From Euzebyales bacterium (lineage in GTDB: Bacteria; Actinomycetota; Nitriliruptoria; Euzebyales; Egibacteraceae), in assembly GCA_013695145.1 (NCBI GenBank), contig JACDBB010000169.1:1-46592 (forward strand): a stretch of 46,592 nucleotides of DNA, given 5' to 3'. This document shows, piece by piece, positions 40,260 to 46,592 of the stretch. The position numbers and the translations under genes are program-made. The notes below the pieces were generated by a model that ran no database searches, was not told where the DNA came from, and worked only from the letters and a program-made list of their open reading frames with translations. The first letter of the stretch is position 1. Every line of letters begins with the position of its first letter.

Positions 40260-41165
40260 ATGACAGCAGCTGAGGAGAGTGCCTCGCACCGCGAGGATCG
40301 CTCCAGCCGTGACGCGCTGCGTCGTGCGCTGGTCGACGGTCGCGCCGTCGCGCTCGACGACGCGGTGCTGCACATCACCGACGACGGCGTGGCGCGCGGG
40401 GACGGCGCGTTCGAGACCATCGGCGTCTGGGGGGGCCGCCCGTTCCGGTTGGACGACCACCTCGACCGCCTGGCGGTCTCGAGTGAACGGATCCTGCTGC
40501 CACCCCCTGACCTCGGCCTCCTGCGGATGGAGGCGCTGCAGCTGCTGAGCGACGTCACGGTCGACGCGGCGCTCCGCGTGTATGTCACCGGTTCGGGCGC
40601 CCGCGTGCTGACCGTCGACCACCAGCCGGCTGGGCGTCACGCCGCGCACCTGGTGCCGCAGACGGCGCCGTGGGTCCGGCCGGTCGCTGAGTACGCCCCC
40701 GCCGGCGCCAAGACGATGTCCTATCTGCCGAACATGGTCGCCAGCCGCGCCGCGCGCGCCGCCGGGGGAGACGACGCCCTGCTTGTCTCCCTCGAGGGCC
40801 ACATCCTGGAGGGGCCGACGTTCGCGGTCTGCTGGGCGGCTGGCGGTGTGGTGCACGCGCCGTCGACCGAGCTCGGCATCGTCGACTCGATCAGCCGGCG
40901 CACGGCGCTGGAAGCGGCCCGCGACCAGGGCTTGGAGGTCGTGGAGGGCGCATGGGGCCTGGACGGTCTCGATGACGCCGAGGAGGTCGTGGTGTCCTCG
41001 GCGGTCCGGGACGTCATCAGCGTGCGTCGCGTCGCCGACCGGGTGTTCGACGGGCCCACTCCGGTGCGCGACGCGCTGGCGGCCGCGGTGACCGCCAGGC
41101 GTCGCTCCACTGCGAGGATCAGCCGAAGGCGGGGAGGTCGGGGACGACCGTCCGGTCGCGCTTGA
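40260..41165 (+). CDS. Class IV aminotransferase / aminodeoxychorismate lyase-like PLP enzyme
   Basis: 301 residues. Class IV features: DDGVARGDGAFETIGV near residue 40, the PLP lysine in GAKTMSYLPNMVASR (about 150), DDALLVSLEGHILEGPTFAV and a final region for the phosphate cup. It could be a branched-chain aminotransferase-like enzyme or PabC; the sequence does not decide. The last 47 nt overlap the 3' end of the DsbA-like gene on the other strand, which adds an Arg/Gly-rich tail. Confidence 0.85.
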   Translation: MTAAEESASHREDRSSRDALRRALVDGRAVALDDAVLHITDDGVARGDGAFETIGVWGGRPFRLDDHLDRLAVSSERILLPPPDLGLLRMEALQLLSDVTVDAALRVYVTGSGARVLTVDHQPAGRHAAHLVPQTAPWVRPVAEYAPAGAKTMSYLPNMVASRAARAAGGDDALLVSLEGHILEGPTFAVCWAAGGVVHAPSTELGIVDSISRRTALEAARDQGLEVVEGAWGLDGLDDAEEVVVSSAVRDVISVRRVADRVFDGPTPVRDALAAAVTARRRSTARISRRRGGRGRPSGRA

Positions 41166-41736
41166 GCTCCGAGAAGTTGTCGTAGCGGGTCAGCCAGACG
41201 ACATGACGCCACAGCTCGACCGCGTCCTCGTCGCTGGGGACGACGCTGATGACGGGCCCGAAGATGGCTGGGCCGTCGCCGCCGTCGAGCACGATCGTGG
41301 GGACACCGAAGCTGCGGGTGCGCTCGACGAGCCGCCGATGCTCCTCCTCGACGGCGGCCGAGGTGCTCTCGTCGGCCAGCGCGGCGTCGAGCAGGCCGGT
41401 GTCGAGACCGGCGTCGGCCAGCGCCGCGCGGATGGTGGCGTCCGCCTCGATCGGCTCGCGCTGCTCGTGGTGTCTGCGGCCCACAGCCGCGTAGAAGGCT
41501 CCGACGCCTGCCGCGCCGGCGCCGTCGCGCACGGCGATGACCGTGCGCAGGGCATTGCCGGCCCTGGCGTGGCCCTTGGCGCGGGTCTCCTCGTTGTCGG
41601 CGTTGACGAGCTCGAGGGAGAACACCGCCCAATCGATGTCGACCTCTCCCAGCTCGGAGAGCCTGCGCGCCCAGCGGGACGTCTGGTAGCACCAGGGGCA
41701 CAACGGGTCGAAGTGGAAGCGGATGCGTTCGGCCAT
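41119..41736 (-). CDS. DsbA-family thioredoxin-fold oxidoreductase
   Basis: 205 residues with FDPLCPWCYQTSRWA, a CPWC redox motif at residues 13-16, and helices typical of DsbA/FrnE or 2-hydroxychromene-2-carboxylate isomerase-like proteins; GVPTIVL supplies the cis-proline. No signal peptide, so cytosolic. The substrate is unknown. Its end overlaps the class IV gene by 47 bp on the opposite strand. Confidence 0.88.
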   Translation of the reverse strand: MAERIRFHFDPLCPWCYQTSRWARRLSELGEVDIDWAVFSLELVNADNEETRAKGHARAGNALRTVIAVRDGAGAAGVGAFYAAVGRRHHEQREPIEADATIRAALADAGLDTGLLDAALADESTSAAVEEEHRRLVERTRSFGVPTIVLDGGDGPAIFGPVISVVPSDEDAVELWRHVVWLTRYDNFSELKRDRTVVPDLPAFG

Positions 41737-41937
41737 CGGTCACTTTCTGCTCGGGGGGCGTGGTGTTGCAACCAGTTGGCGGAGGGCATCCTTCCCGCGC
41801 CAGCCGTCTTCGTGCGCTGTGCTTGCGCGCAGCCGCCGGGTGGGCGACGCTTTCGCACGATGCCCGCGCCGGCGCGACGCACGGGTTGACCTTTCCGGCC
41901 CAGGACCGACCAGCAGATCACAAGGGGACACGAAACC

Positions 41938-43605
41938 GTGAACGGACCGGACACCTGGCCGACCACCGCCTACGCAGGCTTCTGGCGGCGCTTCGGCGGC
42001 TATCTGATCGACGTCATCATCTTCCAGGCCGCTGGCTTCTTCCTTGGCCTGCTGGCAGGGTTCGCGGTCCTGGCCGGCGGAGGCGTCGCCGACGACACAC
42101 TCACCGCGATCTTCAGCGTCGTGGGCGCCGTGGCGTACGCGATCTACGACGTGACGATGACGTCCAGGTTCGGCTGGACGGTCGGCAAGCGGGCGGTCAA
42201 CGTCGAGGTCCGCACGGGGCAGGGCGAGCTCCCGTCGGTCGGCGTGTGCATCGGCCGCTTCTTCGCTCGGATCCTGTCTGCCCTCCCGCTGCTGTTGGGT
42301 TACCTGTGGGCCGGCTGGGACGCGAAGAAGCAGACCTGGCACGACAAGATCGTCGGTACCTACGTCCTGAAGCGCGAGGTGCTCCACGCGCCGGCGCCGA
42401 CCGCGCGGAGCTACACCTACGGTGACCAGGCGTGGGGTCAGCCGCCGCAGCAGGGGTGGGGCCAGCCGCCGCCAGCGGGTCAGGGGTGGGGCCAGCAGCC
42501 TCCCGGCCCGCCGCAGCAGGGCTGGGGCCAGCAGGCGCCTGGACCGCCGCAGCAGTGGGCTCCCCAACAGGGGGCTCCCCAACAGGGGGCTCCCCAACAG
42601 GGCTGGGGCCAGCCGCCGCAGTCCGGGCAGGGCGAGTGGGGCCAGCCGCCGCAGTCCGGGCAGGGCGAGTGGGGCCAGCCCGCTGGTGATTGGGGCGCGG
42701 ACGCGGCGACCGGCGCCGCGGCAGGCACCGCCGGGCCGGCGAGCGCGCCGGGTGGCGACGAGGCGGCGCGGGACGAAGGCTCGCCAGCGGCCGTCTCAGG
42801 TTCGGCCCGACCCGACGCCGGTTGGGAAGCCGACGACGCCGGCTGGGGCGTCCCACTCCGACCCGACGACGAGCGCGGCACCGACGTGGGGTCTGCCGAG
42901 ACGGTCGAGCGCGAGCAGCCCGCGCAGAACGCCGACACGGATTCCGACCGTGCGCAGGAGCCCGGGCACGAGCCGGAGCCGGAGCACGAGCTGGCGCCGG
43001 AGCCGCCCGCATGGGAGCGCGGGACGGTCGAACCGGCTTCGGGGGAAGCGCAGCCGGAGGCCGACCGGTCCGCCTGGGGTGCTGGACCAGAGCCGGACGC
43101 GGCTGCGTGGCAGGGCGAATCAGCGGAGTCCGACCTCCGGGCGGAGTCGGAGCCCGCCACCGCGTCGGAGCCCGAGCCGCCACAGGATGCCGGCTGGGCC
43201 GCCCCTGGCGCCGCACCGGCCGCCCCGGCTCACGACCCCAACCTCGAGGCCATCCGACGCGCCGGCCTCAACCGCGACTCGACCGGCTGGCTCGAGCAGG
43301 TGGCGACGCAGGTGGAGCCACGCCTCGACCGGATCAACCCGGGGTGGCGGGAGCAGCCGCAGCACGACGCGGCGCGCGCCTGCGCGTTCGGCCTTCTGCT
43401 TGGCCATCTGGGCTCGATCTACCCGCACATGGAGGACGAGATCGGGCGCGTCGCCGAGGCGCACCCGAGCTTCTCGACGTTGCTCGAGGGCAGCCGGCTG
43501 GCCACGCTCCAGCAGATCGCGCAGGACCCTGGCCGCGCGACGGCGTGGCTGGGCCCGTTGATCGACGTCGACGACCGCGAGCGGGTTCGCCGGCTCCTGG
43601 AGTAG
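41938..43605 (+). CDS. RDD-family membrane protein with long disordered tail and C-terminal helical domain
   Basis: 555 residues from GTG 41938 (AAGGGGA upstream). Residues 10-150 form an RDD domain with three hydrophobic helices (FWRRFGGYLIDVIIF, DAKKQTWHDKIVGTYVL). Residues 160-435 are low complexity: GWGQPPQ/PQQGAPQQ repeats, then Glu/Pro-rich sequence. The last 125 residues (NLEAIRRAGLNRDSTGWLEQ to the end) form a helical domain not recognised. RDD proteins are linked to ion homeostasis or transport in a few cases; function here is unknown. Confidence 0.82.
   Translation: MNGPDTWPTTAYAGFWRRFGGYLIDVIIFQAAGFFLGLLAGFAVLAGGGVADDTLTAIFSVVGAVAYAIYDVTMTSRFGWTVGKRAVNVEVRTGQGELPSVGVCIGRFFARILSALPLLLGYLWAGWDAKKQTWHDKIVGTYVLKREVLHAPAPTARSYTYGDQAWGQPPQQGWGQPPPAGQGWGQQPPGPPQQGWGQQAPGPPQQWAPQQGAPQQGAPQQGWGQPPQSGQGEWGQPPQSGQGEWGQPAGDWGADAATGAAAGTAGPASAPGGDEAARDEGSPAAVSGSARPDAGWEADDAGWGVPLRPDDERGTDVGSAETVEREQPAQNADTDSDRAQEPGHEPEPEHELAPEPPAWERGTVEPASGEAQPEADRSAWGAGPEPDAAAWQGESAESDLRAESEPATASEPEPPQDAGWAAPGAAPAAPAHDPNLEAIRRAGLNRDSTGWLEQVATQVEPRLDRINPGWREQPQHDAARACAFGLLLGHLGSIYPHMEDEIGRVAEAHPSFSTLLEGSRLATLQQIAQDPGRATAWLGPLIDVDDRERVRRLLE
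42557..42672 (+). repeat. Coding tandem repeats in the RDD gene
   Basis: Three tandem copies of a 15-bp unit (GGGCTCCCCAACAGG, about 42557-42601) followed by two copies of a 33-bp unit encoding GQPPQSGQGEW (42607-42672). Repeat number could vary by slippage. Confidence 0.8.
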
Positions 43606-43609
43606 CCGC

Positions 43610-44788
43610 CTACCCGTCGGCCGACGAGGCCGGGCGGGAGTCGCCGGCGCGATCGCGGACGTAGCCGATCCCGCGTGCGGCGCTGGCTGCGACAGGCACC
43701 GCGAGGAACGCCCCGAGGACACCGAGCAGGACGCCGCCCGCGGTCAGGGCGAGGATGACCGCCAGCGGGTGGAGCTCGGTGGCCTTGCCGAGGACCAGCG
43801 GCGCGAGCACGTTGCCCTCCACCTGCTGCACGCCGATGACGATGGCCAGGGTGATGAGCGCCGTCAGGAAACCCGCGTCGGCGAGCGCAACCAGCACAGC
43901 GAGCAATCCCGCGACGACGGCACCGACGATCGGGAACAGGCCGCCGATGAAGACGAGCACGGCCAACGGGAGCACCAGCGGCACCCCGAGGATCGCCAGT
44001 CCCACCCCGATGAAGACCGCGTCGAACAGCGCGACGGTGAGCTGCCCGCGGAAGTACGCGCCGACCGTGGTCCAGACGCGCTCGCCGATGGCTTGCGCGT
44101 CCGACCGCGTCCTCCGCGGGAACAGGTCGCGCAGCCACCCCGCGATCTGCGCCCCATCCTTGAGGTAGAAGAACAGGACCACCAGCAGCAGCAGCAGCAT
44201 GGTGGTGAACTCGGCTGCCACCGTGGCCGCGCCGATCGCGCCGGTCTGCAGCGCTCCGGACGACATGATCTCGTCCTGGAGCCCCTGGGCACGCTCGACG
44301 ATCGTGGCCATGTCCAGCCCAAAGGGTTGGGTCTCCTCGATGTAGTCCTGGACGTCCTGGACCCCCTGCTCCACGGACTCGGTGAGCGCGGGGATCTCGG
44401 CCTGGACCTGCGGGACGATCAGCGTGATCGCGCCGGCCAGCACGCCGATGAACAGCAGCAAGGTGAGCAAGGACGCCACGGCGGCCGGGACGTTGCGGCG
44501 CTGCAACCATTCGGACACCGGGGCCAGCAGCGCAGCCGGGAACAGGGCCAGGATCACGGGGATGACGACGAGCCTCAGCGCGCCCGCCACGTAGGCGAGG
44601 ATGACCAGCCCAGCCAGCACGCCGATGACGGACCAGCCGATGACCCCGGCGCGAACCAACGGCACGGCCGTCAGCGGGCGCGGCGCGGCGGGCTCCGCCG
44701 GTGTGGGCGGCGGGATGGGCGGTGCCGAGGGCGCGTCGCGCCCGCGGTCGGCGCGGTCGTCGCTGCGCTTGCGGGGGAGGAGGCGCAC
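43610..44788 (-). CDS. AI-2E family transporter (PerM-like)
   Basis: 392 residues with the family layout: a Pro-rich basic N-terminus, paired helices, a central soluble region (QVQAEIPALTESVEQGVQDV), then FFYLKDG and the conserved GxxxPxxGA region (GGLFPIVGAVVAG), ending in several helices. Members export small molecules or act in Na+/H+ exchange; AI-2 transport should not be assumed. GTG 44788 is chosen: AGGAG is 7 nt upstream, within the end of the SDR gene, whose stop is only 1 nt away. Confidence 0.88.
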   Translation of the reverse strand: MRLLPRKRSDDRADRGRDAPSAPPIPPPTPAEPAAPRPLTAVPLVRAGVIGWSVIGVLAGLVILAYVAGALRLVVIPVILALFPAALLAPVSEWLQRRNVPAAVASLLTLLLFIGVLAGAITLIVPQVQAEIPALTESVEQGVQDVQDYIEETQPFGLDMATIVERAQGLQDEIMSSGALQTGAIGAATVAAEFTTMLLLLLVVLFFYLKDGAQIAGWLRDLFPRRTRSDAQAIGERVWTTVGAYFRGQLTVALFDAVFIGVGLAILGVPLVLPLAVLVFIGGLFPIVGAVVAGLLAVLVALADAGFLTALITLAIVIGVQQVEGNVLAPLVLGKATELHPLAVILALTAGGVLLGVLGAFLAVPVAASAARGIGYVRDRAGDSRPASSADG

Positions 44789-44789
44789 G

Positions 44790-45524
44790 TCAGCTCTCCT
44801 GGGCGGTGGGGGCCAGCGCAATCTCGCGCAGGGTGATCTCCGGTGGCTGCCCGAGGACGTGCACGATCGTCCGCGCTACGTGCTCAGGAGTGATGCTGAC
44901 ATCGGAGCCGAGGTCGCGGAGGCGGTCGCCGAGGTCGGACTCCGGGTCGCTGCCGCCAGCCTCGATGGCGACCATGCCCGGCGAGACGACAGTCACGCGG
45001 ATCCGGTCCGCCAGCAGCTCCCTCCGCAAGCCCTCGCTGATGGCGTGGACGGCGAACTTCGTGCCGCTGTAGACCCCGGCCGCGGCGTTGGGCACCCGGC
45101 GTCCCGACAGCGAGCTGACGTTGACGACGTCGCCACCGCCGGCGGCACGCAGGTGACCGACCGCCGCCTGGGTCACGGCCAACAGCCCCAGCACGTTGAC
45201 CTCGAGCATCGCTCGCCAGCTCTCGACGGTGGTGTCCATCACCGGGCCGCCGCGCCACAGGCCGGCGTTGTTGACGACCGCGTCGATGCCATTCAGCGCA
45301 TGCGCCGCGGTCGCGACGGCCGTCTGCGCCGCGGCGGTGTCACGGAGATCGACCGTGACCGGGATGCAGCCGGTCTCGTCCGCCAGCGCGTCGAGTCGGT
45401 CGGTGCGCCGGGCGAGCCCGGCGACCGAAGCCCCAGCCGCCGCGCATGCCCGCGCGATGCCCTCGCCGATCCCTGAAGAGGCACCGGTGACGAGGATCCG
45501 GCGTCCCGCGAGGTCCTGCGCCAT
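44790..45524 (-). CDS. Short-chain dehydrogenase/reductase
   Basis: 244 residues with the classical SDR signature: GASSGIG for NAD(P) binding at about 14-20, NNAG, catalytic Ser in VNVSSLS and YSGTK (YxxxK). It oxidises or reduces a small alcohol/ketone; substrate unknown. ATG 45524 has GGGGGAA upstream; the longer frame to 45656 lacks support. First gene of the SDR-AI-2E pair. Divergent from the HAD gene. Confidence 0.92.
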   Translation of the reverse strand: MAQDLAGRRILVTGASSGIGEGIARACAAAGASVAGLARRTDRLDALADETGCIPVTVDLRDTAAAQTAVATAAHALNGIDAVVNNAGLWRGGPVMDTTVESWRAMLEVNVLGLLAVTQAAVGHLRAAGGGDVVNVSSLSGRRVPNAAAGVYSGTKFAVHAISEGLRRELLADRIRVTVVSPGMVAIEAGGSDPESDLGDRLRDLGSDVSITPEHVARTIVHVLGQPPEITLREIALAPTAQES

Positions 45525-45619
45525 GTGTTCCCCCTGGTCGGTGAGGCGCTGCGACGGGTACGGTAGCGCCGATCGTCCGTAGATCGCCCGCTTCCCCGCC
45601 GGAAGGGCCCCGACGCCCC

Positions 45620-46576
45620 GTGCCCGCCTCAATCTTCCCGCAGAACGTGATTGCACTCGTCTGGGACTTCGACCGGACGCTGATCCCCGGCTACCAGCAG
45701 GACCCGCTGTTCGCCGCCTACGATGTCGACTCTGCGCAGTTCTGGGCCGAGGTCGCGGCGCTGCCGGGCCACTACGCCCGCCAGGGGATCCTCGTGGGCC
45801 GCGAGACCTGCTACCTCAACCACCTGCTCACCTACGTGGCTGCGGGGCGCTTCCCGGATCTGTCGAATGCGCGCCTGGCCGACCTCGGCGCCTCGCTTCA
45901 GGCGTGCCCCGGCATCCCGGAGTTCTTCGACGAGACACGGCGCATGGTCACCGAGGTGGAGAGCCTGGCCCAGCACGACGTCCGGGTGGAGCACTATGTG
46001 GTGTCGACCGGGATCCGCGCGCTGATGCGCGGCACGTCAATCGCCGCCGCCGTGGACGGACTGTGGGCCAACGACTTCATCGAGCAGCCGCTCGGCCCGG
46101 GGTTCCTGTCGGACAGCGGTGAGCCTGGCGCCGAGCCGCGCCCGATCAGCCAGCTGGGCTACGTGCTGGACGACACCACCAAGACCAAGGCGCTGTTCGA
46201 GATCAACAAGGGTGTGAACACCGACCCGACGATCAACGTGAACGCCCCGATGGCCGCCGACGAGCGGCGCGTGCCGTTCCGCAACGTCATCTACGTCGCG
46301 GACGGCCCCAGCGACGTGCCCGTGTTCTCCGTGGTCCGGCGCAACGGCGGGCGCACCCTCGGTGTGTACACGACCGGTGACCGCACCAACTTCCGCCAGG
46401 TGATGGAGCTGCAGCGCCAGGAACGCGTCGACTCCATCGCCGAGGCCGACTACCGGCCGGGCACGGCCGCGTACCTGTGGCTCACCGAGTCGATCCGCGA
46501 GATCGGCGCCGACATCGTCGCCCACCGCCAGGAGCGCATCGCCGGCATCCGCCAACCTCCCGGCCACGTCAACTGA
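45620..46576 (+). CDS. HAD-superfamily phosphatase-like protein
   Basis: 318 residues from GTG 45620. HAD motif I is WDFDRTLIPGYQ (DxDxT with Arg replacing the middle residue); HYVVSTGI is motif II-like, and YVADGPSDVPVF is the motif III/IV acidic loop. A cap-like helical insertion lies between. Probably a small-molecule phosphatase. Alternative start codons downstream would remove motif I, so the GTG is favoured. The gene ends 16 nt before the window edge. Confidence 0.85.
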   Translation: MPASIFPQNVIALVWDFDRTLIPGYQQDPLFAAYDVDSAQFWAEVAALPGHYARQGILVGRETCYLNHLLTYVAAGRFPDLSNARLADLGASLQACPGIPEFFDETRRMVTEVESLAQHDVRVEHYVVSTGIRALMRGTSIAAAVDGLWANDFIEQPLGPGFLSDSGEPGAEPRPISQLGYVLDDTTKTKALFEINKGVNTDPTINVNAPMAADERRVPFRNVIYVADGPSDVPVFSVVRRNGGRTLGVYTTGDRTNFRQVMELQRQERVDSIAEADYRPGTAAYLWLTESIREIGADIVAHRQERIAGIRQPPGHVN

Positions 46577-46592
46577 CCCCCCACCCGCCGCG

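Noticed and set aside
42557-42672. CRISPR array
   Set aside because: The repeats are head-to-tail, short, without unique spacers and in frame with the RDD coding sequence.

Overview
The window is a chromosomal segment of a very GC-rich bacterium, almost certainly an actinomycete. The signs are G/C-ending codons, frequent GTG starts, a SigK/RskA-type sigma/anti-sigma pair, DUF5667-like and RDD proteins, and two secreted proteins built from cell-wall-binding (CWB2) repeats. CWB2 repeats together with an ATP-type PEP carboxykinase suggest a deep lineage such as Nitriliruptoria/Euzebyales, but that placement is inference. About 37 protein genes can be supported. I see no rRNA, tRNA or CRISPR array.

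Layout, left to right. (1) 1-4.6 kb, minus strand: a selenocysteine operon selA - CLC chloride transporter - selB, with selB running off the left edge. (2) 4.75-5.9 kb: a visibly lower-GC islet with a decayed secreted metzincin-like protease and a lipoprotein. (3) 6.0-9.4 kb: NUDIX hydrolase and metallo-beta-lactamase-fold gene (overlapping), then an unusual ATP-type PEP carboxykinase. (4) 9.4-12.2 kb: a CAP/CWB2 cell-wall protein divergent from a ferric-iron-binding lipoprotein that carries a DtxR/IdeR-like iron box. (5) 12.2-16.4 kb: a regulatory block with SigK/RskA, an AT-hook/winged-helix-like DNA-binding protein, a small basic ORF, and a second ECF sigma factor overlapping a DUF5667-like membrane protein. 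(6) 16.4-28.2 kb: metH, an NTF2-like protein, a flavin-reductase-like gene overlapping a GNAT/acyl-CoA-synthetase fusion, a CWB2/M15 peptidase, an aldehyde dehydrogenase and hypothetical proteins. (7) 28.2-36 kb: ArfB-like hydrolase, MATE exporter, a scar with IS5-type transposase and antitoxin remnants, pfkA overlapping a phosphotransferase gene, a GNAT, a second MBL-fold protein and a PBP4-type D-Ala-D-Ala carboxypeptidase. (8) 36-46.6 kb: an RlmD/TrmA-type RNA methyltransferase, an IsdG-like heme monooxygenase followed by prmA, an FMN-binding split-barrel protein, a class IV aminotransferase, a DsbA-like protein, an RDD protein with a long disordered tail, an AI-2E transporter, an SDR and a HAD hydrolase.

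Themes: selenium insertion, iron/heme handling, envelope stress signalling and cell-wall turnover sit among housekeeping genes. Compact pairs (selA-clc-selB, nudix-MBL, sigK-rskA, ECF-DUF5667, flavin reductase-GNAT/ACD, pfkA-APH, SDR-AI2E) point to translational coupling. Several genes have a TANNNT box 6-9 nt before the start codon, suggesting leaderless mRNAs. Three small dispersed repeat families lie mainly just after stop codons or inside the IS scar. The items most worth a second look are the CLC transporter inside the sel operon, the repeat families, and the two-sigma regulatory block with its reiterated motifs.
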